Positions 1-9,498 of a DNA stretch of 64,000 bases are shown one piece after another. The notes below the pieces were generated by a model, which was not told where the DNA came from, ran no database searches, and saw only the letters and a list, made by a program, of their open reading frames with translations. A program made the position numbers and the translations under genes. The DNA is from [Phialemoniopsis] sp. UDSM-2020. Lineage: Eukaryota; Ascomycota; Sordariomycetes; Thyridiales; Thyridiaceae. Location: the NCBI GenBank assembly GCA_018873225.1, contig JAEILZ010000001.1, positions 6,076,001-6,140,000 of the forward strand, written 5' to 3'. Position 1 is the first letter of the stretch, and each line of letters opens with the position of its first letter.

Positions 1-983
1 GCTTCCCAGACACCGAGGCAGGCATCATGGACGCAGTCAACCGCGGCGCCAACGTCCTTTGGGCCAACACCATCCTTTTCGCATCGCATCCTCTCCAGAC
101 CTCTCCATTATTGGATCAAGTCAAGGACACGCTCCGCGTTGTTGGCCAGGGGCCCCTGATGGTGGAGAAATATGACGACAAAGAATATGTGAACAACTTA
201 CTTCGAAGCCATGGTGGGTTCAACATGCCCAAGTCATGGACCATCTATAACCAATCGGATCTCGAGAGACACACCTCGGAGCAAGGTTTCTTGTACCCCG
301 TTGTAGCGAAGCCCATCCGCGGCAGAGGCAGCCATGGCGTACGAGTGTGTCAGGATAAGGACGAGCTCTTAAAACACGTGTCCAAGCTCCTCGCGGAGTC
401 TCCGGCAATCATGCTCGAGGAGTTCCTGGCTGGCGAGGAAGCCACCGTCACTGTCATGCCGCCACTGCCCGGAGACGAGAACTACCGGGCGCTCCCAGTG
501 GTCACGCGCTTCAATCACATCGACGGCGTCGCGCCATACAACGGCGTGGTTGCAGTGACCGCCAACTCTCGAGTGATTTCTGCCGAGGAGGCGGAGGACC
601 CGGCATATGCAGAAGTGGCTCGGCAATGCGAGGACGCGGCACGGCTCCTCGGCGTGGTGGCGCCAATTCGGATCGACGTCCGTCGGTTCGATAGATCCGC
701 GGGCTCGAAGTTCGCTCTGTTCGATGTGAACATGAAACCGGTTAGTCAAAATAAACCTCGCCTAGTGTGTTCACGGTCTGATATGGTTGCTTAGAATATG
801 ACGGGTCCCGGCAGGCCTGGGCGTGATGACCAAGCCAGCCTGACACTCATCGCCGCTGCCGCTCTTGGGTGGGACTATCCTCGACTCTTGTCGCAGATGC
901 TGCTGGCCGCACCGACACTGGGTACTTTAAGATCATTGAAGCCATTGGCGGTGCTCTATACCGAGCACCCTAGCTTCAGATAA
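1..983 (+). CDS. ATP-grasp / D-alanine-D-alanine-ligase-like protein (5' partial)
   Basis: The reading frame is already open at base 1, so the start lies outside the window. Exon 1 runs to 740, a 54-nt GT-AG intron spans 741-794, and the last exon ends at 983; the join is phase 0 and reads FDVNMKP-NMTGPGRPGRDD. The protein has the lid and C-terminal lobe of an ATP-grasp ligase: a KPIRGRGSHGV nucleotide-binding loop, a MLEEFLAGEEATV stretch, and the acidic and Asn metal ligands of FDVNMKPN. Family knowledge: D-Ala-D-Ala ligase homologues of this type are common in filamentous fungi, which have no peptidoglycan. They are thought to join amino or carboxylic acids using ATP, but the substrate is unknown. 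The intron splits the metal-binding motif. Family assignment is firm, function is not. Confidence 0.85.
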
Positions 984-1718
984 GATTCCCTCTCACCTAG
1001 CGTATGATCTCAACCCGTGTCAAATAAAAACTGTCAGGATCCTGGCATGATCGCCAATGATCCCCTTATCACTTCTTATCTTCGAGAAAATACTTTTGTC
1101 AAGTCAGGTATCGCCCATGGCGTACTTATAGTGCTTGTCGAAGCGCAATGAAGTGTGTGCGCATGGTGACCGGGTAACACGTAAGGTGGGATTTGCTTAG
1201 TTTTGGCATTTACAGCATTCAATTTCAGTCATGAATGCTCACTTGATATGTAGAATGCCGTTCGCATTATGCAGTCGTGTCTGAAGCTTCATAGTTCAAG
1301 AACTTATCTTTCTCCAAGTTTCTGGGTGGACGGGAGCACACCCACAGATATTAGATGCCTGGCCGTCGCAAAGGATTACATTCTATGGCACGATCAATAT
1401 CATCATGAACAACCCTCTCACCGATGCCAAAAAAATAATAATATTAAATTGCTCGGGAGCCCAAAAACGCTGGAGTGTGTCAAGCAGACCACTGAATACC
1501 ACTAGCCGCCCAGCTTCTTTCTCAATACCAACGCAGTTCTCGATACCAAAATAGTTCTCAATACCAACGCAATTCTTACACCCACGCAGTGCTCAATACC
1601 AATCCGAATACGCAAATCAACTTGTTGCGCAATATCCATGATATTGCACTTGCTGATCAGATTTTACCTTTCCCGCCGGACTTGTTAGTCACCCAAAACT
1701 CGTCGACCCCCATCTATC
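984..1718. other. Intergenic, no gene seen; contains a minisatellite
   Basis: The space lies between two convergent genes. It is AT-rich, with short unconvincing open frames only. The one structured element is the short tandem repeat at 1521-1606, listed separately. Confidence 0.6.
1521..1606. repeat. 18-nt degenerate tandem repeat, about 4.8 copies
   Basis: The unit CTCAATACCAACGCAGTT starts at 1521, 1539 and 1557, then at about 1575 in a degraded 17-nt form, and ends in a partial copy at 1592-1606. Copies differ at one to several positions. It has no open-frame role and lies downstream of both neighbouring genes. Confidence 0.8.
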
Positions 1719-4006
1719 TCATAAAAGCTGTCCTCCAAGTGTCTCAGTTGGTTCAAGAACAGGCTTCATCAATATGTTTGGAATCGGATCGTCATCGGTC
1801 AACTTTCTACCAGCCTTCTCCGCGGTCCCTAACCTGTTCAGTATGACAGCGCTTCAAATATGGCTGCTAGGGGAATACTTACAGCACTCGAAGATAACTT
1901 CGGCTGCGTTGTTGACCACACGCACATAGACTGTGAGTTTCTTGAATTTGTTACCGGGCAGCCACTGCCAAGACCCTGAGCCTGAGGTGCTGTCTTTTGC
2001 GGGCCGAAGATCACAGTCCACCATCTTGTACTTGTACACGCCTAGGTACGTGGTTAGCATCGCATACCCTTGGAAAGATCGTCAGTCCTCACCATTCGTG
2101 CCGTCAGAATAGCTGGGTGGTTCGGGAGAGTTCGACGTGACGATCTGAAACTGTGTAGCCATGTCCTCGTCGCTGTTGGCTGGGAAGATGAATGTCACGG
2201 GATAAAACTTTGTGCTAGTTCCGACTTTCCAAGGTTTTCCCTGTCATGACTGTTAGCGTAGACCTTCAGTAAGCCCCAGATACCCAAACTTGCCTTGAAC
2301 ACGAGCCAATCAACAAAGCCGTCGACATACTCCTGGTTATCAACGTCGCTCTTATGGAATCGTCCCTGAGCTTTGGCTTTGCGATGTTCGTCATTCCACC
2401 AGTGGTACTTCTCTGTCTTCAAGACTCCCAGCGAGTACTTGCATTGAACGTGTGTGAGGGCGGATTTGCCGGTCTTCAGGAATTGCAGTCTATCCAAGAC
2501 CAAGGCTTTGCACACGCAAAGCTTCGGCTCTCCAAGACAGTGAACTTGAGCATTTTGCAGGGCGTCAATGTCCGTCGAGGCAGATAAGGCGGCACGCAAC
2601 GTCTGCTGGACGTAGGGCGATTGTGTCATTCCCCCCGCCAACAAGACGTGTCCCTATGAGACTTTTAGATATCCACTCACGATGAACGAGGAGAAAACCT
2701 ACAATCTTGAGATTACCGACAAATCCTACTTGCTGACATATATCCTTGACCTGGACCAAGATATCAGAGATTTGCATGTCGTAAAGCTCCTTGAGATCGT
2801 TCCTGAGTATAAAGAGTCAGCAAAGACTTTCCAATAGATTTAGAGTATCCGTACCAATCGAATTCGATTGCTCCCCGCTTAACACCATGTGCCTCTGACA
2901 GTGCTTCGTAGTCGAGACCAGGAACATCCAGGTAAAAGTGATCTGTAGTGCAATGCGCGACGCTGAATGTTTCCTTGTGACGCATGAACTCTTCTCCCAG
3001 CACCATCTTTCGTGCCAGATCTTCAGGAGATTCAGGTAGTGGCATCACTAGACTTGCTTCTTGCAGCCTCTTGCACAGGAGCTGGTAAAAGTCGGCGTCA
3101 AGAAAGGCTCCTCCAACATCTCGGCCCACAACAGGTACAACGTCTGAGACTTTGATATCACCAGGATCATTGCTCACAACCCTGAGAAGGCCCAGGTCCT
3201 GCTCGAAGAATTAGCAATAGAATACCAAGCACTATCTTGAACCAGCGCACTTACTCCCGTACCAGCACCTATATCGACAGGCAGAGCTAATTCTCCGGTG
3301 CTGAAAGATTGCGGCTCTCGATCGACGTCATATACAGCCACTGCTTGTGGTTCCGTGAGAAGGATCTGGATCTCATGATTAGGTTCAAGCCGTCCACCAA
3401 AACCAGCCTTAGCCGCGAGTGACTTGAATCGATCGACAGTCCGGGAGTCCCAGATCGCGGGAACACTGAATATGAAGTTGACTTTCACATCTGACCAGGG
3501 CAAAGGGTCAAAAACGGCGGAATACTCGAAGTAGGATTTGATGTGCTGGTAGAGACTCGTGAGGAAATCGAGATAGATCTTGTCGGCCGACAAGTGCATC
3601 CGGTTCTTGTCGATTGCTAGGCTGTGCTGGAGTCCTTCATGGAAAGCATTTTTGAAGAACCGTTTGAACACAACCTTTCGAGCTTGCTCGGTCGTTGGCG
3701 GCTCCCAGTAGCCCCAGCCTAGCGGGCCCTGTGCGGATCCTTTGTTTGCGTCGTAAGCCACAACGGTTGGTACTGTATCACCTCTCTCGCCGGCATTCCA
3801 GTGTGTAAGTACTTGAACGCTTGGTTGGTTCGCATCCTGGCAGCTTTGGGAAATTATTGCGTATGCAACGCAAGATCCTGTTGTGCCGGAGGTTAGAATA
3901 TGAACAAAGGCGATGTATCCAAAAATCACAACTTACGTCCTGCGCCCATGTCAACGCTGCACAAGAGATCAGGAGGTCTCCCCTGGGAAGGTTGTTGCTG
4001 AGTCAT
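1719..4006 (-). CDS. Hsp70-family (actin-fold ATPase) protein
   Basis: Eight exons on the minus strand give about 637 residues: 4006-3937, 3877-3255, 3198-2855, 2802-2703, 2653-2294, 2240-2093, 2041-1883 and 1828-1719. All joins are phase-consistent. The start gives MTQQQPSQGRPPDLLCSVDM, followed by the first phosphate loop (VDMGAGRSCVAYA). The second phosphate and adenosine regions are VDIGAGTGDLGLLRV and HVLLAGGMTQSPYVQQ, and VVGRDVGGAFLD matches the family. These are the divergent fungal Hsp70-like proteins, not canonical SSA/SSB chaperones: no EEVD tail is present. The sixth exon follows a GC-AG intron (2241-2293). The last intron is the weakest call; without it the protein stops at 1854. 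A TATA-like box lies at 4135-4142 and a GAA-nn-TTC heat-shock-like pair at 4055-4062. Confidence 0.85.
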
Positions 4007-4134
4007 GCTGCTTGTCAAATATGAAGGGAGCTGTAGATTTCACTGAACACTGGTGAAATTTCTTCTTTGAACAATGATGACTGAGGTGCAGAGCGAGAAA
4101 AGTTTGTTGCAGATATGGTGGGGATGTTAGGAGA

Positions 4135-4142
4135 TATTTATA
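4135..4142 (-). promoter_or_regulatory. TATA-like box of the Hsp70-like gene
   Basis: TATAAATA on the minus strand, 129 nt upstream of the start codon at 4006. A nGAAnnTTCn pair (4055-4062) lies between it and the start codon. It is too short to be a convincing full heat-shock element. Confidence 0.45.
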
Positions 4143-4611
4143 CTTGCATGAAGATGCAGCTACAACAACGCAGTGTAGTGACTCATGACTACTTCTCGAG
4201 TTACATTTGTTTGGTCCATGCCTATGTGAAGTGGGTGGTATGAGCTGCATCAGTAGCCATAGACCATGTCGAGGTTGGAAGGCTCGGTACGTTCCGCTAG
4301 CCGGGAATGGAGCTCTAATATTCTATTCATTTGATATGAGGACATGTGAGTACAGTTGGGAGCGACTAATGTAGTTTGTTGGGGTCGTTGACCACCCTAT
4401 GAATTACTTTGTCCAATATGGTTGGGATGCTGCGTATGAATCATGGCCGAGCAAACAAGACAAACCCAAGTGGAAAATATTTAATGCATCTATCTGCCAC
4501 CGACAAATCAATCAAAATCCCAACCACAATATCTTTGTTCACAGCACCCTGTCGAAGCAATATCTATCCAAGAGTTCGAGGTCAGAATCGTGCTCTCATT
4601 ACCACGCGATA

Positions 4612-5613
4612 ATGAACCTGACACCAGGTATAGCAACAGCCATTGGAATTTGCTGTGCTGTGGTAGGTTTTCTCATGTCGACGATAATTCACAGCTTCCT
4701 GAGGAAGAGGAAGGGACTGGATGCGCATGATCGCGCCAAAGTCGAACTGCCCGTGAGCCGCCTCCCTAAGGCCCCGCCATCCTTTCTCAATTCGATGCCT
4801 CGACAACTCCCTCATAAGGAGCTCCGCAGTATGATGGGAATTCTGCGTGTTAGTATTCAAGATTGGGTCATGAATTACTGCACGGGCGAAGTTGAAGAGA
4901 CCAATATCCTGCGAGCGTCAGACATGCAGGTGTTCTTGCAAGACTCACATCTACAGGCTATTTCCGATTCACATCTATTGCGTGTTTCGTGGATTCGAGA
5001 CCGCGTGCTGAGGCATGTCGTCGCGCGGATCTTGTTTAGCCGCATCGAATGGAATGGCGATGTCCAGACTACCTTGCTGCCGGCACTGGCTCTCCAAGGC
5101 TACCAGACTGCGCTGTCAAGCCTGGTTAATGATCGTAAGTCCATCTACGGACGCAATGAGTCTTTTTACAAATCTGACAAATCTAAATCAGGGGCCAAAC
5201 CTGTCGATCTTCATCAATGGAGAGCTTTGACTGGATTTCTATTCTCTTCGACTTACCCGAAAGACTCTCTAGAAGCCGACGACCCGCGCAATGAGAGTGT
5301 ACAACGAACGGTCCAGGACATACTCAATTGTTTGGAGCCTTTCATGCAGGGAAATGGCATGGAGAAGTGTACTCAAGATTTGAAGATCTTGGCCGTTCGC
5401 GCTGCGATACTCGGATGCGAACTTTTTGCCGGATTAGACAAGAGCGAGTTCATCTGGGGTGAACCAAGCTCGGACAAGATCGTTCTGTTTCCTGGCCTCG
5501 ACCAAACCGCCCAAGACTTTTACATGAGATATTATGGAAACACCGTCCATGTCACACAGGTCATTGACGTCAAAGTCACAAAGGAATCAACGGGAGCCAA
5601 GGTCGTTTCTTGA
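4612..5613 (+). CDS. Unknown membrane-anchored protein, family A copy 1 (A1)
   Basis: Unrecognised family. I start at the ATG at 4612 because the frame upstream lacks coding character and this ATG puts a membrane segment at residues 7-28, followed by a basic stop-transfer run (LRKRKG). A 57-nt intron at 5135-5191 (GTAAGT...CAG) can also be read through in frame; splicing gives 314 residues. The soluble part is helical, with a Trp-containing motif (RVSIQDW), an RDRVLRHVVARILFSRIEW segment, and a C-terminal PGLDQ...YGNTVHVTQ motif. Each of these recurs in the gene at 7513-8580. It is divergent from the Hsp70-like gene and convergent with B1. Function is unknown. An N-terminal anchor with a cytosolic domain is inferred. 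Confidence 0.7.
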   Translation: MNLTPGIATAIGICCAVVGFLMSTIIHSFLRKRKGLDAHDRAKVELPVSRLPKAPPSFLNSMPRQLPHKELRSMMGILRVSIQDWVMNYCTGEVEETNILRASDMQVFLQDSHLQAISDSHLLRVSWIRDRVLRHVVARILFSRIEWNGDVQTTLLPALALQGYQTALSSLVNDRKSIYGRNESFYKSDKSKSGAKPVDLHQWRALTGFLFSSTYPKDSLEADDPRNESVQRTVQDILNCLEPFMQGNGMEKCTQDLKILAVRAAILGCELFAGLDKSEFIWGEPSSDKIVLFPGLDQTAQDFYMRYYGNTVHVTQVIDVKVTKESTGAKVVS

Positions 5614-6176
5614 TGCTGATCGATCGGCAATGTGTCAGGGCGTGGAGTCTGAGCATGGCTAGTGCATTGCTGCAAGTGGGGAGCCCGACCTGATGTCGAG
5701 ACCTCTGTGTAAGAATAATATTTTTTGGTAGCGGTAACATTAGCAACAGTCAGACCACAATATTTGGCATATCGTTGACCAAACAGTGATTGAAAAGCAT
5801 GATTGCAGGGAATAGATATCGAGCTGATACGTACATAGTTGTTCATGCGGACATGGCCACGCTATCACGGTCAAAGCTCCAAGGCTGGCAACGGCTACTC
5901 AAGACTCGATAACATGATGACTGTATGGGTTCAACTGAAGCTATGATCGTGTCCTTGTGGAATGGACGTCGGGTTGGGTTGTGTGAGTCCTTGTGGGAGA
6001 ATGCAAGCCCGATTGTGATCAACAAAGCAGAAAGCACTTGCATGAACTATGGTCTAGAATGTCCTCAGAAGTAATCGTAGTTTAGGACAACTAAGCTCTA
6101 CTCTTGCGCTAAACTAGCCCAAAAAATCAGCCGGGAGTGTCTGATCCCCCATATCATTCGGTGACCACACTTGGCC
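5614..6176. other. Intergenic between convergent genes A1 and B1
   Basis: Short open frames on the minus strand (5532-5846 and 5843-6043) show no recognisable protein character. I see no gene, repeat or RNA here. Confidence 0.5.
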
Positions 6177-6677
6177 TCAGTCATAAAGACCGCAATCGAG
6201 AGTCGCACCTGACCGTGACGACGCTGAGTCGGGTGGCATCCCCGCGAGGACCACACAAAGGCACATATTGTTCATCGCCGCATGCAGACGGCCGAACCTC
6301 ATTTGGAGAATTGGAAGCTTCTCCTCGAGACCTTTCTTATTGCAGAGAAAATAATGGATGCGGTCCTTGTGGTCTGGCGACTTGCCTTGGTCCTTGCGGA
6401 GAATCGCCTCCTCAAGATCGCGAAGGTCCTGGAAAGTTGCAGCAAAGACGCTCCGCAACCAAGCTAACTTCTGCGGCTTGTTCTTGAGAAGTAGATGGCG
6501 AATGTCCTGGAGATCAGTCATTGCAGTTGCCAGATCGAGTCGCATGTCATCGACCAGGCGCACAAAGACTTGGGCGGTCTCGGAAAGATTCTTGTACTCC
6601 ACCGCATACTTGACGAGCTTGGGAAGGATTTCCAAGCCTAGCTCCACGCCTAGACTAGCTAGTGTGATTGGATCCAT
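6177..6677 (-). CDS. Unknown helical protein, family B copy 1 (B1)
   Basis: Single exon, 166 residues. The start at 6677 is chosen because it gives MDPITLASLGVELGLEIL, the kind of N-terminus seen in fungal helical domains that precede STAND/NLR proteins or form HeLo-like folds. An in-frame upstream extension to 6845 would overlap the TATA box at 6830-6837. The body is predicted all-helical (FVRLVDDMRLDLATAM; LRDLEEAILRKDQGKS) and is paralogous to 8808-9266. No NACHT or NB-ARC partner is fused downstream. The resemblance to STAND-associated domains is pattern-based only. It could be a stand-alone regulatory or signalling domain, or a gene of unknown type. Confidence 0.65.
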   Translation of the reverse strand: MDPITLASLGVELGLEILPKLVKYAVEYKNLSETAQVFVRLVDDMRLDLATAMTDLQDIRHLLLKNKPQKLAWLRSVFAATFQDLRDLEEAILRKDQGKSPDHKDRIHYFLCNKKGLEEKLPILQMRFGRLHAAMNNMCLCVVLAGMPPDSASSRSGATLDCGLYD

Positions 6678-6829
6678 GTTCCTAGGATTGCTTGCTGGTG
6701 AGGGTGCTGGTATCGAGATCTTGTTGCACTGACTTGATCGATCAGATTGGGGTCGAAGTCGAAGTATGAGTACAAATGTGAGATGTTGAAGGATTGAGGC
6801 CGGGAGGTGGAAGAAGGGTGGAAGGACAG

Positions 6830-6837
6830 TATTTATA
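6830..6837 (-). promoter_or_regulatory. TATA-like box of B1
   Basis: TATAAATA on the minus strand, about 153 nt upstream of the ATG at 6677. Gene B2 has a similar box (TATAAA at 9393-9398) about 127 nt upstream of its ATG. Confidence 0.45.
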
Positions 6838-6845
6838 CCCGACAA

Positions 6846-7512
6846 AGCGAACTTTCCGCAATCTATAATAGGCTGTTATATGCCGTCGAGATAAGCTATT
6901 GACATGCAGGTCTGTCAGTAGGTGTGAAGGTAGTTATACACCAGGCAAGGTCCTCGATGGCCGTAAGTAGGCAGTCGGCACAAACTCTGCGTGCACAGAA
7001 ATGATGTACCACCTGCAATCATGTGGTGTGTAGATACGATGGCGAGATTTTAGAGTAAGTAATTCGTAGTGGGAGACCTCGTGCAGAACCGGTCCCAGCA
7101 TTTGACTCATGGAAGAGTCAAGACCACCACCAAATATAAACTTCAAGTGTCCAATGGTAGCACCGAGGAGGAGCCTGGTAGGCATCACATGGCGGTATAC
7201 TCACAAATTATCCTTTGTCTGCAGAGTGGTTGGTCGTGTGAGGCTCACATATGTCAGCATAAGGAATGCAGCGGTAGTAGATTCAAATGAGTTGTGGGCT
7301 GGGCATCTTAAGTGTTACACCGATGGCTGGGTTCGCGTGAGGCATTGCGTTTTCAGTCGCATAAGTACCTGACAGTCCATTCAGAAAATGACTGTAAATG
7401 ACAACTCGGGAACACGAGTACGTAATTTGGTAACACACGAACTCACATAGTGAGCTATGTAGCGTTGCAGTTCTCCTAGCTTTGTACCTCCAACCGTCTG
7501 CTGGGAGGTAAC
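6846..7512. other. Intergenic between the two A/B pairs
   Basis: Holds the upstream region of B1 and of A2. The open frames on both strands are short and look like chance. No transposon ends or repeats were seen at the duplication boundary. Confidence 0.5.
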
Positions 7513-8580
7513 ATGGACTTCAGCGAATCTCCATTCGCAAGCCCGACATCAAGCACCAAGATTCTGCTGCGTTATTACGAAGAAGACCAATGCGAGTCCG
7601 GACCTAAGAATAGCTGTCAGGCTAGGTTGCACTACAGCGAAAACCGCCAGTCAAGGGTAGTCCAGCAATCTGCTAGGATGGCGCTGCAACGCGAGGATGC
7701 AATAAGGCATCCCGTACAACTGTTGCTCCAAATTTGCAGTCGCCCATTCGCTGAATGCATGTTTGCAGAGTATCACTCCAGGAAAAGTCTCTCACCCCAA
7801 TCTTTGGGACATGCTGCTTCGGTTGGACGTTGAAATTGAAGACTGGACCTTATCCGATGAATTTCAGCTTAGACAAGCACCGACAAGCGCCTTGTTACAA
7901 GACCGTCTACCAGTATATCTAAATCTACTATTTACGAAGATTGGGCAGGTAGAGAAGTGGCATCGAGATACATTGTTGCCGAAGAGCTTCATTTCAACCA
8001 GCGGGGAAATACTGAGAGCTCATCGCTCCTCGTGCAATGAACATAACTTGACTACGGTGCTGCAAGCAAGCACTATATTACTCGCTAAGCGACAGACGGC
8101 TAGCTTGAAGAACGACCATTGCAGTACTAGGATTAAATGCCCGATGTCCCCTCGCCCTGAAGAATGGAAGGCAATGACTGCTCCACTGCTTCTAACCAGT
8201 CTCACGAGAGAAAGTCCGTTGGCCAGCAACCCTCCCCATGTGACAGTGGCGATAACGAGGTAAAGAATCTTTTATACCTTTCGAAACTTGCATGAAGCAC
8301 GAACAAAGATATGCGCGACCAAGGTCAACCCAGAATCGCCACTAAACCTTCGGCGTCAGGAGAGCGGCCGATTGCTAAATACATGCATTCAGCTTGGCTT
8401 CCTGGTCTTGACCAGCTTGATAAAGACTTTGACAGTTGGATTTACGGTAATACAATACATGTCACGCAAGATTCCATCAAATCCCGAGTGTTAGGAGGGC
8501 GAATCGCAATAGTCATTTCTGATCCCGAACATTTCATAACACGGCATCGGGAGCATGAGCATCAACTGATTCAATATTAA
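7513..8580 (+). CDS. Unknown protein, family A copy 2 (A2); tentative gene model
   Basis: The proposed exons are 7513-7713, 7769-8259 and 8334-8580 (GT-AG introns, phases agree), giving 312 residues, close to A1 (314). The homology to A1 is in the right order: LWDMLLRLDVEIEDW with MGILRVSIQDW; QDRLPVYLNLLFTKI with RDRVLRHVVARILFSRI; TLLP with TLLP; EEWKAMTAPLLLTSLTRESP with HQWRALTGFLFSSTYPKDS; PGLDQLDKDF...YGNTIHVTQ with PGLDQTAQDF...YGNTVHVTQ. A2 lacks the A1 membrane segment and about 45 residues before PGLDQ, and carries about 35 extra residues in the middle. So it is either a diverged functional paralogue or a decaying copy. The first exon is the weakest part. Confidence 0.5.
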
Positions 8581-8807
8581 GTGAAGAGAGCGAGCTAGGG
8601 TCTAGTAGTGTGGGATTCCAGGGAACCGCTTAACTTCGTGCAAATATTTGCCGACAGCACCCAGTCTGTACCACGAGATTGAGCCAAGTGACAACAGCCA
8701 ACGACGACCACGTGGCGTGACTGGAGAGGGCTTTATATCTCCAAAAGCATCCTGGTACTAGAAAGGTTGGATTATCCGGGAATCCAGCCGAGTGTTGAAT
8801 CAATCTT

Positions 8808-9266
8808 TCAAGCCAGCGGGCCCGTCGAGGGCGGTGTGCCATAGAGAGAGTCCCAGAGGACTATCAAGTCGAGATTCAATATGGCAGCATCTACCTGACT
8901 GATTGTAGTGTAGAGTAGTGGCATCCACTCTATAAGAACTTCTTTCTCGTTCAAAAGCACGTAGGCGACATGCTCTTCTCGGGTGAAGTTTTGACCGCTA
9001 TCGGTTCGAAGCAGGAGTTCCTCAATCTGTTGAAGCTCAAAAACGGCTCGCCAGAGAATTTCATGGATCCGGGCCGATTTCTCCTCGTGTTGTAAGAGCA
9101 ATTCGTAGTGCTTCCGGCTTTCGGCTCTCAGCATCTCGAGATCGGTACGGAGATTATCGACCCACCGAACAAAGTCTCGCGAGGTTGTCGGAACGTCTCG
9201 AATCTCCAAAGCTACCTCGATGAGCTCGACAAGAGTGCTCAAGTCAGTGGATAGATGGTCATCCAT
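8808..9266 (-). CDS. Unknown helical protein, family B copy 2 (B2)
   Basis: Single exon, 152 residues, with the ATG at 9266. It aligns along its length with B1: FVRWVDNLRTDL with FVRLVDDMRLDL, IEELLLRTDSGQ with LEEAILRKDQGK, then YVLLNEKEVLIEW with YFLCNKKGLEEK. By eye the identity is about a quarter to a third. B2 lacks the hydrophobic MDPITLAS start of B1. It is predicted all-helical, with no signal peptide or membrane segment. It lies tail-to-tail with A2, 227 nt apart, repeating the A1/B1 arrangement. Function is unknown. Confidence 0.65.
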   Translation of the reverse strand: MDDHLSTDLSTLVELIEVALEIRDVPTTSRDFVRWVDNLRTDLEMLRAESRKHYELLLQHEEKSARIHEILWRAVFELQQIEELLLRTDSGQNFTREEHVAYVLLNEKEVLIEWMPLLYTTISQVDAAILNLDLIVLWDSLYGTPPSTGPLA

Positions 9267-9392
9267 GTTGGAAGTGTAGTGTGTCGAAATCTGTGAATTG
9301 GTGTGTGAACGACGTCCTGACTGCTTGAAAATAAAGCTTGTGGATGCATGAAGGAAAGCAAGAATGAACCGCAGAACGAAGGGGAATCCAGA

Positions 9393-9398
9393 TTTATA
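9393..9398 (-). promoter_or_regulatory. TATA-like box of B2
   Basis: TATAAA on the minus strand, about 127 nt upstream of the B2 ATG and comparable in position to the B1 box. Confidence 0.4.
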
Positions 9399-9498
9399 TG
9401 TCGGGCGGGCTAGTGAACATCAATGACTGCTAGGTTTCACTACTAGAAAATATTGCCGCGTCTCATTTGTTGCCTGCATCATTGCAACTCACGAAGAT

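Noticed and set aside
4399..4611. Upstream in-frame extension of A1
   Set aside because: 71 extra codons with no start context or coding character; the ATG at 4612 begins a clean membrane-anchor N-terminus.
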